NCBI RefSeq assembly: GCF_008386495.1
Contig: NZ_VTHJ01000005.1
Span: 1-62,897, forward strand
DNA from: Streptomyces tailanensis
GTDB taxonomy: Bacteria > Actinomycetota > Actinomycetes > Streptomycetales > Streptomycetaceae
DNA: 62,897 bases
Direction of reading: 5' to 3'
Shown: positions 51,589-61,272 of the stretch, piece after piece
How the letters are laid out: each line of letters opens with the position of its first letter
How positions within the stretch are numbered: position 1 is the first letter of the stretch
Notes under the pieces: generated by a model
What the model saw: only the letters and a program-made list of their open reading frames with translations
Told to the model about the DNA's origin: nothing
Databases searched by the model: none
Position numbers and translations under genes: made by a program

Positions 51589-53229
51589 CTAGCGTTCCGT
51601 CAGCTTTCCCGCGGCTACCTCCAGGCGCCTTGTCACCCTTACCGCTTCCAGCATTCGGCGGTCGTGGGTGACCAGGAGCAACGTGCCCTCGTAGGAGTCC
51701 AGGGCGGATTCCAGTTGTTCGATGGCCGGGAGGTCCAGGTGGTTGGTGGGCTCGTCGAGGATCAGGAGGTTGATGCCTCGGCCCTGGAGGAGGGCCAGGG
51801 CGGCGCGGGTGCGTTCGCCTGGGGAGAGGGTGATCGCGGGGCGTAGAACGTGGTCGGATTTGAGGCCGAACTTGGCGAGGAGGGTGCGGACTTCGGCCGG
51901 TTCGATGTCGGGGACGGCCGCGCGGAAGGCATCCAGGAGCGACTCGGGGCCGTGGAAGAGTGCGCGGGCCTGGTCGACCTCGCCGACGAGGACTCCGGAG
52001 CCGAGAGCGGCGTGGCCCTGGTCGAGAGGGATGCGGCCCAGTAGGGCGCCCAGCAGGGTCGACTTGCCCGCGCCGTTCGCGCCGGTGATGGCGATCCGGT
52101 CCGCCCAGTCGATCTGCAATGACACCGGGCCGAAGGAGAAGTCGCCCCGTCGTACCTCGGCGTCGCGGAGGGTGGCGACGACCGCGCCGGAGCGCGGGGC
52201 CGCCGCGATCTCCATGCGCAGCTCCCACTCCTTGCGCGGCTCCTCGACGACGTCGAGCCGTTCGATCATGCGCTGCGTCTGCCGGGCCTTCGACGCCTGC
52301 TTCTCGCTCGCCTCGCTGCGGAACTTGCGGCCGATCTTGTCGTTGTCGTTGCCCGCCTTGCGCCGGGCGTTCTTGACGCCCTTGTCCATCCAGGAGCGCT
52401 GCATCTGGGCGCGGTCCTGGAGGGCGGCCTTCTTGTCGGCGTACTCCTCGTAGTCGTCGCGCGCGTGCCGCCGGGCCGTCTCGCGTTCCTCCAGGTAGGC
52501 CTCGTAGCCGCCGCCGTAGAGGTTGATCTCGTTCTGCGCGAGGTCGAGTTCGAGGACCTTGGTGACGGTGCGGGTGAGGAACTCGCGGTCGTGGCTGACG
52601 ACCACCGTGCCCGCGCGCAGGCCGGCGACGAAGCGTTCGAGCCGTTCCAGGCCGTCGAGGTCGAGGTCGTTGGTGGGCTCGTCGAGGAGGAAGACGTCGT
52701 AGCGGGAGAGGAGGAGGGAGGCGAGGCCGGCCCGGGCCGCCTGGCCGCCCGAGAGACCGGTCATGGGTTGGTCCAGATCGACGGCGAGGCCGAGGGAGTC
52801 GGCGATCTCCTCCGCTCGTTCGTCGAGGTCGGCGCCGCCCAGGTCGAGCCAGCGCTCCAGGCTGGTCGAGTACGCGTCGTCCGCGCCCGGGGCGCCGTCG
52901 ACGAGAGCCTGCGTGGCTTCGTCCATCGCCCGCTGGGCCTCGGCCACCCCTGTGCGCCGGGCGAGGAACTCCCGTACGGTCTCGCCCTCCCGGCGCTCCG
53001 GCTCCTGCGGCAGATGACCGACGGTCGCCGTGGGCGGGGACAGGCGCAGCTCCCCCTGTTCCGGTGGGAGCAGCCCCGCGAGCAGCCGGAGCAGCGTGGA
53101 CTTGCCCGCGCCGTTGGCGCCGACCAGCCCGATCACATCGCCGGGGGCGATGACGAGGTCGAGCCCGGAGAAGAGGGAGCGGTCGCCGTGGCCGGCGGCG
53201 AGATTCTTGACGACGAGGGTGGCGGTCAC
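51589..53229 (-). CDS. ABC-F family ATP-binding protein
   Basis: 546 residues with two ABC domains and no membrane segments. First domain: GANGAGKSTLLRLLAG, LSGGQAARAGLASLLLSRYDVFLLDEPTNDLD. Second: GANGAGKSTLLGALLGRIP, a variant signature LSPGERTRAALALLQG, LLILDEPTNHLDLPAIEQLE. The linker between (about 245-330) is charged and helical, as in ribosome-acting ABC-F proteins, with the arginine/lysine-rich WMDKGVKNARRKAGNDNDKIGRKF. These proteins act on the ribosome in translation or antibiotic resistance. Which subfamily cannot be told here. The start is GTG 53229. Confidence 0.94.
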   Translation of the reverse strand: MTATLVVKNLAAGHGDRSLFSGLDLVIAPGDVIGLVGANGAGKSTLLRLLAGLLPPEQGELRLSPPTATVGHLPQEPERREGETVREFLARRTGVAEAQRAMDEATQALVDGAPGADDAYSTSLERWLDLGGADLDERAEEIADSLGLAVDLDQPMTGLSGGQAARAGLASLLLSRYDVFLLDEPTNDLDLDGLERLERFVAGLRAGTVVVSHDREFLTRTVTKVLELDLAQNEINLYGGGYEAYLEERETARRHARDDYEEYADKKAALQDRAQMQRSWMDKGVKNARRKAGNDNDKIGRKFRSEASEKQASKARQTQRMIERLDVVEEPRKEWELRMEIAAAPRSGAVVATLRDAEVRRGDFSFGPVSLQIDWADRIAITGANGAGKSTLLGALLGRIPLDQGHAALGSGVLVGEVDQARALFHGPESLLDAFRAAVPDIEPAEVRTLLAKFGLKSDHVLRPAITLSPGERTRAALALLQGRGINLLILDEPTNHLDLPAIEQLESALDSYEGTLLLVTHDRRMLEAVRVTRRLEVAAGKLTER

Positions 53230-53290
53230 AGGGGGCGATCCTAATGACTACCGGCGGAGCAGCGCGCCTCCAGTCCCCCCACCCCTCGGT

Positions 53291-54319
53291 TCATCTCCCT
53301 ATCGGCTCCACCAGCACCGTCCCCGATGTCCGGGCCACGATGAACGATTCTCCCTTCACGGACTTCGGATCCAGCCCGATCCGGTGCTGCCCCGCCGGAA
53401 GGATCCCGTCGAAGAACTTGTGCGTATGCGTCCGATACAGACGGTCCAAGCGGTACGCGGTCAGCTCCACCCGGCACGTGGAGGTGATCTCGATGCCCGC
53501 CTGGCCGTCGGCGGCGACGAGGCGGGTGAGCCGACGCTGCTGGGCCGGGCTGCGGTCGAGGGCGTGTTCGATCTGGGCGACGAGGAGGGGGATGATCGGG
53601 GCGAGCCCGTCGACGTACGCGACCTGGACGCCGGCGCCCTCGAAGGCCCGCCGTACGGCGGCACGGTCCGCCTCGCCCACGGGCCGGCCGAAGGCCACCG
53701 CGCCGTAGGCGCGCAGTTCCTCGGGGGACACGCCGGTGGCGTCCTGCGCTATGTCGGCGCCGATACCGATGGCGCGCAGGGCGGCGGCGAGTTTGGCGAG
53801 CACGGCTACGCGGGCACCGATGAGGAGAACGCGGCGCCGGGCCGCCGACTCGTCGGCGGTCTCGCGCAGCAGGGACTGCAGCGCGCTCTGATACTCGGGG
53901 CCGCGGAACCGGAAGGGGCCGATGCCCGTGTAGCCGTTCAGTTTGAGGTCGGCCTCCTCCTCCGTCTGCCACGCGAAGTCGCGCCACACATAGTCGTCGC
54001 CGGCCCGCTCTATCACCGCGGTCACGGCACCGCAGCCGAGGTCGGCGCATTCCGGACAGCCGTAGATGACGTACCGGCCATCCGGCAGGGGAGCTTCGGC
54101 CTCCAGGAGCAGACCGCGCACCTGGGCGCTGAAGATGGAGGGCGGGACGTCGGAGGCGAGAGGGGAGACGGCGTCGAGGTCGGAGAGCTGGAACAGCAGC
54201 GGGCGTCCGTCGACGATGAAGTCCACGAAGTCCCGGTGCACTTGGTAGGCACCGTTGGCGAGGACCCCACCGGCGCGCATCGCCGGTGCCAGGCCGAAGG
54301 TCGCGTACTCGGCAGACAT
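53291..54319 (-). CDS. Conserved protein of unknown function (sometimes annotated oxidoreductase)
   Basis: 342 residues that I do not recognise as any known enzyme. The first half has FGLAPAMRAGGVLANGAYQVHRDFVDFIVDGRPLLFQLSDLDAV, then IYGCPECADLGCGAVTAVIER with a CxxC-x4-C cysteine group that could bind zinc or a cluster. The middle has a Rossmann-like stretch RRRVLLIGARVAVLAKLAAALRAIGIGADIA, with GARVAVLAK in place of a clear GxGxxG. A basic C-terminal segment follows. The start is ATG 54319, seven bases past the -10-like GATACT, so it is leaderless. It is divergent from the D-amino-acid-oxidase-like gene and may share control with it. Confidence 0.75.
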   Translation of the reverse strand: MSAEYATFGLAPAMRAGGVLANGAYQVHRDFVDFIVDGRPLLFQLSDLDAVSPLASDVPPSIFSAQVRGLLLEAEAPLPDGRYVIYGCPECADLGCGAVTAVIERAGDDYVWRDFAWQTEEEADLKLNGYTGIGPFRFRGPEYQSALQSLLRETADESAARRRVLLIGARVAVLAKLAAALRAIGIGADIAQDATGVSPEELRAYGAVAFGRPVGEADRAAVRRAFEGAGVQVAYVDGLAPIIPLLVAQIEHALDRSPAQQRRLTRLVAADGQAGIEITSTCRVELTAYRLDRLYRTHTHKFFDGILPAGQHRIGLDPKSVKGESFIVARTSGTVLVEPIGR

Positions 54320-54325
54320 GCTGTG

Positions 54326-54379
54326 AGTATCCCCACAAATTCCGACTTGTGAGCACGGCATGACATATTCCGCTAACGT
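54326..54379. promoter_or_regulatory. Back-to-back leaderless promoters
   Basis: GATACT (complement of 54326-54331) lies seven bases from the ATG at 54319, and TAACGT (54374-54379) lies seven bases from the GTG at 54386. Both genes would be leaderless and the two promoters share only 66 bases, so their -35 regions overlap. Neither -35 box is a good match. Confidence 0.5.
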
Positions 54380-54385
54380 CCCGTC

Positions 54386-55336
54386 GTGACCAGGGAATCG
54401 AACAGTGACGTGATCGTGGTCGGTGGCGGAGTCGTCGGGCTGGCGACGGCCGTCGTTCTCGCGGAGAGCGGCAGACAGGTACGGGTCTGGACACGTGAGC
54501 CCGCCGAGCAGACGACGTCCGCCGTCGCGGGCGGACTGTGGTGGCCGTACCGGATCGAGCCGGAGGCCCTCGTCGGCGAGTGGGCACTCGCGACGCTCTC
54601 CGTGTACGAGGAGTTGGCGGCACGGCCCGACGAGACGGGCGTACGCATGGTCGAGGGCGTACACGGCGGGACCACACTGGACGGGCTCGGCGACTGGGCC
54701 TCACATGTGCCGGGGCTGCGGGCGGCCACCGCCGAGGAGTACGCCGGGACGGGCCTGTGGGCGCGACTGCCGGTCATCGACATGCCGGCCCATCTGCGGT
54801 GGCTGCGCGAGCGGTTCGTCGCGGCGGGCGGGACGGTCGAGGAGCGTACGGTCACGGATCTCGCCGCGGTCGACGCGCCGGTCGTGGTCAACTGCACGGG
54901 GCTCGGCGCGCGGGAGTTGGCGCCGGATCCGGCCGTACGGCCGGTTCGGGGGCAGTTGGTCATCGTGGAGAACCCCGGGATCACCACGTGGCTCGGCTTG
55001 GTGGACGGCGCCAACGCGAAGAGTACGTACTTCATACCGCAGCCGGATCGGTTGATCCTCGGTGGTACGGCGGAGGAGGACGACTGGTCGCTGACGCCGG
55101 ATCCGGTGATCGCCGAGGAGATCGTTGCGCGGTGTGTGGCAGTGCGGCCGGAGATCGCGGGGGCGCGGGTGCTCGAACACCGGGTGGGGTTGCGGCCCGC
55201 CCGCCCGGCGGTCCGCCTGGAGCGGGTGCCGCTGAGGGGCGGGCGGGTGTTGGTGCACAACTATGGGCATGGCGGGGCGGGCGTCACGGTGGCGTGGGGT
55301 TGCGCGAGGAAGGCCGCACAACTGGCTGCCGGGTGA
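54386..55336 (+). CDS. FAD-dependent oxidoreductase (D-amino-acid oxidase-like)
   Basis: 316 residues of the DAO family. The FAD-binding loop VIVVGGGVVGLATAVVLAESG is followed by AGGLWWPYRIEP, VNCTGLGARELAPDPAVRPVRGQLVIVE, YFIPQPDRLILGGTAEEDDW, and the C-terminal VLVHNYGHGGAGVTVAWGCA characteristic of D-amino-acid oxidases. It oxidizes an amino acid or amine and reduces oxygen. A precise substrate cannot be told, but the RGQ and GHGGAG blocks favour true DAO. GTG 54386 is likely leaderless. Confidence 0.9.
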   Translation: MTRESNSDVIVVGGGVVGLATAVVLAESGRQVRVWTREPAEQTTSAVAGGLWWPYRIEPEALVGEWALATLSVYEELAARPDETGVRMVEGVHGGTTLDGLGDWASHVPGLRAATAEEYAGTGLWARLPVIDMPAHLRWLRERFVAAGGTVEERTVTDLAAVDAPVVVNCTGLGARELAPDPAVRPVRGQLVIVENPGITTWLGLVDGANAKSTYFIPQPDRLILGGTAEEDDWSLTPDPVIAEEIVARCVAVRPEIAGARVLEHRVGLRPARPAVRLERVPLRGGRVLVHNYGHGGAGVTVAWGCARKAAQLAAG

Positions 55337-55340
55337 TCGT

Positions 55341-55415
55341 CAGGGGCGCGGGACTGTGACACATGCGGCTCCGCCGCGCGGGCGCGACCAGCCACAGACG
55401 GCCCGCAGCCCTCCA
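55341..55415. repeat. Intergenic repeat family 2, copy C
   Basis: A block of about 75 bases (AGGGGCGCGGGACTG at the start, then ATGCGGCTCCGCCGCG and GGCGCGACCAGCC) lies in the convergent gap between the DAO-like gene and the BCCT gene. An inverted copy lies at 60615-60690. Inside is the hairpin GCGGCTCCGCCGC, so it may also act as a terminator. Confidence 0.8.
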
Positions 55416-55437
55416 CTCACAGCTGCCCCTACGGAGT

Positions 55438-57162
55438 TCAATCGTGCTGATGCCCTATCGGATCCCCCTCGATCTCCGTTCCCTGCCCCGGCCCCACCCT
55501 GATCTCGAACTCGCCGTCGTACCGCGTGTGCCCCTGGACGACGGCGAGTTCGACCGCGGCGGAGGCCATCTCCTCGCGGATGATGACCGGGTCGCGGCGA
55601 AGGTCGCGCATCATGGCGACGCACATGCCGATCATCACCAGCACGAAGGGCGCGGCGGCCAGGATCGTGAGGTTCTGGAGGCCGGTGAGGGCGTCCCCCT
55701 GGCCGCTGCCGACCAGAAGCATGATCGCGGCGACCGCTCCGGTGACCACACCCCAGAAGACGACGACGAAGCGGCCGGGTTCGAGGGCGCCGCGTTGCGA
55801 GAGCGTGCCCATGACGATGGAGGCCGCGTCGGCGCCGGAGACGAAGAAGATGCCGACCAGGATCATCACGAGCAGGCTGGTCACTGTGGCGATGGGGAAC
55901 TCGTTGAGTACGGCGAAGAGTTGGCCCTCAGGGGTCGCTTCCTCGCCGAGTCGGCCCTGTTCCTGGAGCTTCATCGCCGTACCGCCGAAGACGGCGAACC
56001 AGACGAGACTGACCGAGCTGGGGACGAGGATGACGCCGCCGACGAACTGGCGGATGGTGCGGCCACGGCTGATGCGGGCGATGAACATGCCGACGAAGGG
56101 CGTCCAGGAGATCCACCACGCCCAGTAGAAGACGGTCCAGCTGCCGAGCCAGTCGGCCACGCCCTGGCCGCCGGACGCCTCGGTGCGGCCCGCGAGTTGG
56201 GGCAGGTCGCCGAGGTAGGCGAAGACCGAGGTGGGGAGCAGGTCGAGGACGAGGATCGTCGGGCCCGCGACGAACACGAAGACGGCGAGCAGCAGGGCCA
56301 GCACCATGTTGGTGTTGGACAGCCACTGGATGCCCTTCTCCACACCGGACACGGCGGAGGCCACGAACGCCAGGGTCAGTACGGCGATGATGGCGACGAG
56401 CAGCCCGGTGCTCACCTTGTCCATCCAGTCCAACTCCTGGACGCCCGAACCGATTTGGAGCGCGCCGAGGCCGAGGGAGGCCGCCGAGCCGAAGATGGTG
56501 GCGACGATCGCGAGGATGTCGATGATCCGGCCGCCGGTGCCGTTCGCGTGTTTCTCGCCGATCAGCGGGGTGAAGACGGCGCTGATGGTCTGGCGGCGGC
56601 GTTTGCGGAAGGTGCTGTAGGCGATGGCGAGGCCGACCACCGCGTAGATCGCCCAGGGGTGCAGCGTCCAGTGGAAGAGGGTGGTCGCCATGGCCGTTTC
56701 CATGTGCTCGCCGGAGCCCTCGGGGTTCGTGCCGGGCGGGGGCGAGGCGTAGTGCGCGAGGGGCTCGCTGACGCCGTAGAACATCAGGCCGATGCCCATG
56801 CCGGCGCTGAACATCATCGCGACCCAGGACACCGTGCGGAACTCGGGCTTCTCGCCCTCGACGCCGAGGTGGATACGGCCGTAGCGACTGACGGCGAGCC
56901 ACAGGGCGAAGACCACGAAGCAGGATGCGGCCAGCATGAAGGCCCAGCCGCCGTTGTGGATCAGGCCGCTCAGCATCTTGCCGGAGACCTCTTCGAGCGA
57001 GTCGGTCGCGAGGGCGCCCCACAGGACGAAGGCCAGGGTGAGCGCCGCCGTCACGCCGAACACGACACGGTCCGTCCGGGGCCGCCCGCCGCCGGGGAGA
57101 CCCGCCTCCGAGCCCGGAAGCGCGCCTCCCCCGTGGTGGGTGGATTTGTGATCTTGCGTCAC
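55438..57162 (-). CDS. BCCT-family transporter (betaine/choline/carnitine-type)
   Basis: 574 residues with about 12 membrane helices. Family signposts are FALWLAVSRYGRIHLGVEGEKPEFRTVSWVAMMFSAGMGIGLMFYGVSEPLAHY in parts, FHWTLHPWAIYAVVGLAIAYSTFRK with the substrate Trp box, LGLGALQIGSGVQ, WWISWTPFVGMFIARISRGRTIRQF and FFVSGADAASIVMGTLSQRG. BCCT proteins take up compatible solutes such as glycine betaine with sodium. The C-terminal tail is short and weakly acidic (no long regulatory tail). The start is GTG 57162 with AAAGG upstream. Longer ORF reading to 57219 is not needed. Confidence 0.94.
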   Translation of the reverse strand: MTQDHKSTHHGGGALPGSEAGLPGGGRPRTDRVVFGVTAALTLAFVLWGALATDSLEEVSGKMLSGLIHNGGWAFMLAASCFVVFALWLAVSRYGRIHLGVEGEKPEFRTVSWVAMMFSAGMGIGLMFYGVSEPLAHYASPPPGTNPEGSGEHMETAMATTLFHWTLHPWAIYAVVGLAIAYSTFRKRRRQTISAVFTPLIGEKHANGTGGRIIDILAIVATIFGSAASLGLGALQIGSGVQELDWMDKVSTGLLVAIIAVLTLAFVASAVSGVEKGIQWLSNTNMVLALLLAVFVFVAGPTILVLDLLPTSVFAYLGDLPQLAGRTEASGGQGVADWLGSWTVFYWAWWISWTPFVGMFIARISRGRTIRQFVGGVILVPSSVSLVWFAVFGGTAMKLQEQGRLGEEATPEGQLFAVLNEFPIATVTSLLVMILVGIFFVSGADAASIVMGTLSQRGALEPGRFVVVFWGVVTGAVAAIMLLVGSGQGDALTGLQNLTILAAAPFVLVMIGMCVAMMRDLRRDPVIIREEMASAAVELAVVQGHTRYDGEFEIRVGPGQGTEIEGDPIGHQHD

Positions 57163-57245
57163 AGATGAAACCTTTCCGCGAGTGGCTGGAACGAGCTTCA
57201 CCTGCCCACTGAGCCGCACCGCATGTGACGCCGATCCCCTCTTTT

Positions 57246-58532
57246 TCAGCAGGTCGCGTCGGGCTCCCCCACCGTCAGGCGGTACGGCGCGCGCTCGTCG
57301 AACAGCAGCGGGACGAGAGCGCGCAGTTGCTGGCGCAGCGGGACGAGTACGCCGTCGCCGTCACGGTCGGGCCGCGCGTGGACGCCGTGCAGGGCCAGCT
57401 CGTCGGCGGACTCCTCGTACTGCTGTGCGGTGAGCCGGTAGCCGCAGGGCGGGTCCTGGATGACCTCGGCTGGTTCGGCGGGGTCGTTGTCGGCGCCGCC
57501 GAGGTAGACCGGCCCGGTGTCGCGCAGGCCGGCGAGACGGGCCGCGCGGGTCGTCGCGTCGACCTGTCGGCCGCGGTCACCGACGAAGCCGAACAGGCCC
57601 TTTAGGGCGGCCAGTTGGGAGTTCACCCGGCGCAGGTTGTTCGTCTGCTCCGGGGTGTCGTCTGTCAGCGGTTCCACTCGGCTTTCGATGAGGAGTCCGA
57701 CGGAGTGCTTGATTCCGGACATGTTCCGCAGGATGCGTTCCTGGCCGTCGCCCGCGACCTGGCGGATCGGTTCGCCGGTGACGGGATCGGTCCAGATGCC
57801 GTACGTGCCCGTCGTGTGGCCCGCCGCCCGCGCGGCCGGGCGTACGTGGTCCAGGGACAGGTTCCGGGCCTCGGTGTGGACGGCCGCGTCGGTGTTGAGG
57901 TTGCGCGGCCAGAGGTCGAACAGGTCCTTGTCGTAGTACCGGGGTGTGGCGGTGTATTCGTGCAGGTCGTAGACGACATCGGGCTTACGGTCACGGACGA
58001 CGGCGGCGAGCGCCCGGGCCTCGGCCGTCTTCAGCGCCAGATGGTCGCGGTTGATGTCGACGCCGTCGCTGTTGCCCCGGGTGTCGGCGGCCCGGCCGTC
58101 GGGGTTGGCGGTGGGCACGACGAGCACGGTGGTGCTTTTCAGCAGCCGCTCGGTCCGCTTGTCCTCGGTGTGGGCCAGGTCGCGGATCGTGGTGAGGCAG
58201 GCCTCGCGGCCGGAGGGCTCGTCGCCGTGCTGGCTGCACATGAGGAGCACCGTGCGGGACGTGGGGCGGGTGCCGATGCGGACGAGTCGCAGCGGGCGGT
58301 CCTGTTTCGTGGTGCCGATGCGGGTGATCGACACGCGGTCGCTCGCCCGGTCCACGGCGGCCAGGAACTCCTGCTCCTCGGGCTGGCTGGTCCAGCGGGC
58401 GCCGCCCGATTGTTCGAAGCCTGTGCGCGGCGGGGTCGTGGTGGTGTCGTCCGTGGCGTATGCGGGTGCCGAGAGCAGGGGTGCGGCGATGGCGGCAGCG
58501 GCGATCGCCATCGCGATACGGGGGGTTCTCAT
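57246..58532 (-). CDS. Secreted zinc carboxypeptidase (M14 family)
   Basis: 428 residues. A signal peptide ([20 protein letters not shown], cleavage near AYA, residue 25) directs export. The M14 zinc site is in [18 protein letters not shown] (HxxE) with the third ligand His in [42 protein letters not shown] matches the substrate-binding segment of the family. It trims residues from the C-terminus of peptides. The catalytic Glu region near the C-terminus is not clear. Its ATG overlaps the stop of the upstream peptidase gene (ATGA), so the two are coupled. Confidence 0.9.
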   Translation of the reverse strand: MRTPRIAMAIAAAAIAAPLLSAPAYATDDTTTTPPRTGFEQSGGARWTSQPEEQEFLAAVDRASDRVSITRIGTTKQDRPLRLVRIGTRPTSRTVLLMCSQHGDEPSGREACLTTIRDLAHTEDKRTERLLKSTTVLVVPTANPDGRAADTRGNSDGVDINRDHLALKTAEARALAAVVRDRKPDVVYDLHEYTATPRYYDKDLFDLWPRNLNTDAAVHTEARNLSLDHVRPAARAAGHTTGTYGIWTDPVTGEPIRQVAGDGQERILRNMSGIKHSVGLLIESRVEPLTDDTPEQTNNLRRVNSQLAALKGLFGFVGDRGRQVDATTRAARLAGLRDTGPVYLGGADNDPAEPAEVIQDPPCGYRLTAQQYEESADELALHGVHARPDRDGDGVLVPLRQQLRALVPLLFDERAPYRLTVGEPDATC

Positions 58533-60499
58533 GAGCTGCTGCCCGGGATGCGCGCGGCCTTGCTCGGGTCGCGTACGCCGTCGAGGACGGAGGCGTCCGG
58601 TGTCTTCGCCGGCCTGCCCGCCGTGGCCTTCGTGAAGGCTGTCGCGCCGCCGACCAGCGGTACCTGTGCGGAGGTGCGCTTGAGGTCGATGGTCAGCGTC
58701 GGGGTGGTCGACGGCGGGTCGAGGAGGCCGTTGTCGGTGCCCGCGATGATCAGGGCGAGGCGGTGGCCCTTCGGGACGACGTGGTCGGTCGCGTGGAGGT
58801 CGAGGGTGATCGTGTACGGGTTGCCGGGGGCGAGCGGGGCTCCCGTGTCGGAGGAGTGGTTGCCGAGGTCGGCCCAGCCTCGGCTGACGATCGTGTAGTC
58901 GACGTCGGCCGTCTTGGCGGCGGTCTCCCGGAAGCAGGAACTGTCGCCGGTGGTACTGGGGCCCCAGCAGGTGCGCTCGGTGAGGGTGGTGATGCCCTCG
59001 CCGGCGGTGGCGTAGTCGCGGATGGTGTCCGGGCCGAGGTCCACGAGGACCGCCGAGAGGTGGGCGGTCGAGGTGGTGGGCGTGGCGGTGACGGTCACCT
59101 TGGAGGAGCCGGACAGGCGCAGTTGCTCGGTGAGCGGCCCGGTGGCGAAGCCTGCCTTGTCGGGGGTGGACTTGTCGACGTATGCGGCCCAGTCGGTCTC
59201 GCTCAGGGCCGGGTTGTCGGTGAAGGTCTCGGTGCCGGTCCGCCCCCGTAGGCCGAGGGTGCCGACGCCCGGCTCGCTGCCCTTGGCCGGGCGGAGTGTC
59301 GTGGCCTTGGTGCCGCGTGGCGGCCAGACCTTGGCGGTCTCCCACTGGTCGGGGTGGCGTTCGATGTCGGCCATGGGCTCGTCGTCGATGCCGTTGTCGT
59401 AGCCGAGGAGTTCGTGGTCGAACCAGCGGTGCAGGGTGTCGACCCACTCGGCGCGGCGGAAGTCGAAGGGGTCGACGTGGCCGACCTGGGAGAGCCAGAT
59501 CTTGCGCTCGACACCGTGCTTCGCGAGGGTGTCCCACCACTGGCCGAAGTGCTTGGGGCGGACGTTGAGGTCCTGTTGGCCGTGGATGACGAAGACGCTG
59601 GCGTCGATCTTCCGGACGTCCTTGACGTAGTCGCGCTCGGTCCACAGCGAGGTCCAGTCACCGGTGCGCGGGGCGCCGTCGACGAGTTCCTGCTGGACGG
59701 TGGCGCACTTGGTACGGGCGTCCGGGCTCTCCACGTAGTCGGACAGCCAGTCGGGGCCGGAGTTGTACAGCGGGGCGCCCTTGGCGAAGTAGTAGTCGTA
59801 CCAGGAGGAGATGGCGCCGATCGGGACGATGGTCTCCAGGCCCTCGACCCCGGTGGCGGCCACGCCGCCCGCGATCGTGCCGTCGTAGCTCTTGCCGATC
59901 ATGCCGGTCCTGCCGTTGGTCCAGCCGGCCTTGGCCTTCGTCGAACCCGTGCGCGTGGTGTACGCCTCGCCTCGGCCGCCCAGCCAGTCGACGACCGCCT
60001 TCGCGGACTGGATGTCCGAGCGGCCGCCGACGTCGACACAGCCGTCGGAGCGGTTGGTTCCGGCGAGGTCGACGGCGACGAAGGCGTAGCCGCGGGGCAC
60101 GAAGTAGTTGTCGTAGAACAGCGGCATCTGGACGACGTTCCCATTCGCGTCGTACGTCTTGCGCTGTCCCTCGTTGCCGCGTCCACAGCAGGAGTAGTAC
60201 GGGCTCGCGTCCATGATCACGGGGATCTTGCTGCCCCGCCGGTCGGGTTCACTCGGGCGGACGATGTCGACGGCGACACGGTCCGTCCTGCCGTCGCTGT
60301 CGCCGTCGAGTCCGGTGTCCACCCATACGGCCTCGCGGATGGCGTTGCCGTACGAGTAGATCGGCTCGCTCTTCCGAGGCGTCGTCGTGGTGTCGGCGAC
60401 GGCCGGGGTGAGGAAGCCGGCCGTGAGGGCGGCGGTCATGGCCGCGGTGGCGAGCGGTCTCCAGGTCGTGAAGCGGTTGCGTCTCGCTGGTATGGGCAT
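58529..60499 (-). CDS. Secreted Xaa-Pro dipeptidyl-peptidase/CocE family (S15)
   Basis: 656 residues. The signal peptide (about 1-36) has [24 protein letters not shown]. The alpha/beta-hydrolase core has the nucleophile in [30 protein letters not shown] near the Asp, and [14 protein letters not shown] for the His. The C-terminal jelly-roll is typical of CocE/NonD-type S15 proteins. It removes N-terminal dipeptides ending in Pro or hydrolyses esters. The start is ATG 60499. A -10-like TACCGT and -35-like TTTACA (minus strand, 16-base spacer) put the start site on the ATG, so it is likely leaderless. It is the first gene of a two-gene operon with the M14 peptidase. Confidence 0.9.
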   Translation of the reverse strand: MPIPARRNRFTTWRPLATAAMTAALTAGFLTPAVADTTTTPRKSEPIYSYGNAIREAVWVDTGLDGDSDGRTDRVAVDIVRPSEPDRRGSKIPVIMDASPYYSCCGRGNEGQRKTYDANGNVVQMPLFYDNYFVPRGYAFVAVDLAGTNRSDGCVDVGGRSDIQSAKAVVDWLGGRGEAYTTRTGSTKAKAGWTNGRTGMIGKSYDGTIAGGVAATGVEGLETIVPIGAISSWYDYYFAKGAPLYNSGPDWLSDYVESPDARTKCATVQQELVDGAPRTGDWTSLWTERDYVKDVRKIDASVFVIHGQQDLNVRPKHFGQWWDTLAKHGVERKIWLSQVGHVDPFDFRRAEWVDTLHRWFDHELLGYDNGIDDEPMADIERHPDQWETAKVWPPRGTKATTLRPAKGSEPGVGTLGLRGRTGTETFTDNPALSETDWAAYVDKSTPDKAGFATGPLTEQLRLSGSSKVTVTATPTTSTAHLSAVLVDLGPDTIRDYATAGEGITTLTERTCWGPSTTGDSSCFRETAAKTADVDYTIVSRGWADLGNHSSDTGAPLAPGNPYTITLDLHATDHVVPKGHRLALIIAGTDNGLLDPPSTTPTLTIDLKRTSAQVPLVGGATAFTKATAGRPAKTPDASVLDGVRDPSKAARIPGSSS

Positions 60500-60614
60500 G
60501 CGCGGACGGTACTGCGGTCAACTGCCATGTAAAAGAGGGCCTATTGGGGCGGGTGAGGGTTCGGCCATGGTGTGGGGTGACTGGCACTAAGAGCTCGGGC
60601 AGTTACTGCCGGCT

Positions 60615-60690
60615 GATGGCTGCGGGTCCGTTTGGGCTGATCGCGCCCACGCGGCGAAGCCGCATATCGATTCAGCCCCGCGCCCCGTGA
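60615..60690. repeat. Intergenic repeat family 2, copy D (inverted)
   Basis: The complement of this block matches 55341-55415 over about 75 bases with scattered changes: GGGGCGCGGGGCTG, ATGCGGCTTCGCCGCG and GGCGCGATCAGCC. It extends into the 3' end of the next gene and supplies that gene's last codons and stop. The rest of the gap to 60500 has no gene. Confidence 0.75.
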
Positions 60691-61169
60691 GGGCGCGGCT
60701 GCGGCTGAGGCCCGGCTTCGAGTCGTTCGCCCACGATGGTGCTCGCCAGGTTCGCGGCCAGTTCCGAAGCATAGATGCGGAGTTCGGGCTCGGCCCTGGT
60801 GCGGTCGGCGGTGATGCGGGCGTGGCCCTCGGTGAGGATCGTCGTGTACTGGCGTTGGGCGTCCGCGCGGGCTTCGGAGATCAGGGCCGCGCCCTCCTCG
60901 AACGCTCGCTGGCGGATGCGGGCGGCGTCGTGGCGGGCCTCGGCGAGCGTCGCGGCCGCGTCCGCCTGCTTGCGCCCGGCCTCCTCCCGTACGGCTTCGG
61001 CGTGTGCCTCGGCTCCCTTGGTCGCGGTTTCCCGGTCGTCGAGGACGCGCTGGATCCGGGGCACCAGTCGGACGAAGAAGAGCAGCACGACCGCGAACAG
61101 CACCACCGCGACGACGAGTTCCGCGACCGGGGGGTTCAACGGGCCGATGTCCACCGGGAGAAGATCCAT
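60672..61169 (-). CDS. Orphan F0F1 ATP-synthase subunit-b-like protein
   Basis: 165 residues. One N-terminal membrane helix (about 14-36, VAELVVAVVLFAVVLLFFVRLVP) leads to a long charged coiled coil (40-140) with RVLDDRETATKGAEAHAEAVREEAGRKQADAA in parts. This is the build of ATP synthase subunit b. It is alone, with no other ATP synthase genes, so it is not the main subunit and may form a dimeric membrane anchor or stalk for something else. The start is ATG 61169, probably leaderless behind TAAGTC. The last ~12 codons (PQPQPRPHGARG) and the stop come from the repeat copy D. Confidence 0.8.
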   Translation of the reverse strand: MDLLPVDIGPLNPPVAELVVAVVLFAVVLLFFVRLVPRIQRVLDDRETATKGAEAHAEAVREEAGRKQADAAATLAEARHDAARIRQRAFEEGAALISEARADAQRQYTTILTEGHARITADRTRAEPELRIYASELAANLASTIVGERLEAGPQPQPRPHGARG

Positions 61170-61272
61170 ACCGGTGACTTACCCGCTCACCCGCGCGCGG
61201 CATCGCACATGTGCGCCGGAGTTGGCCGACAATCGTCGGCTGTTCACCCCAACGGCCGCCGCTCGGTCCCCG

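Noticed and set aside
53241..54704. 487-residue Arg/Pro-rich minus-strand ORF
   Set aside because: Wrong-frame shadow of the unknown-protein gene and the DAO-like gene.
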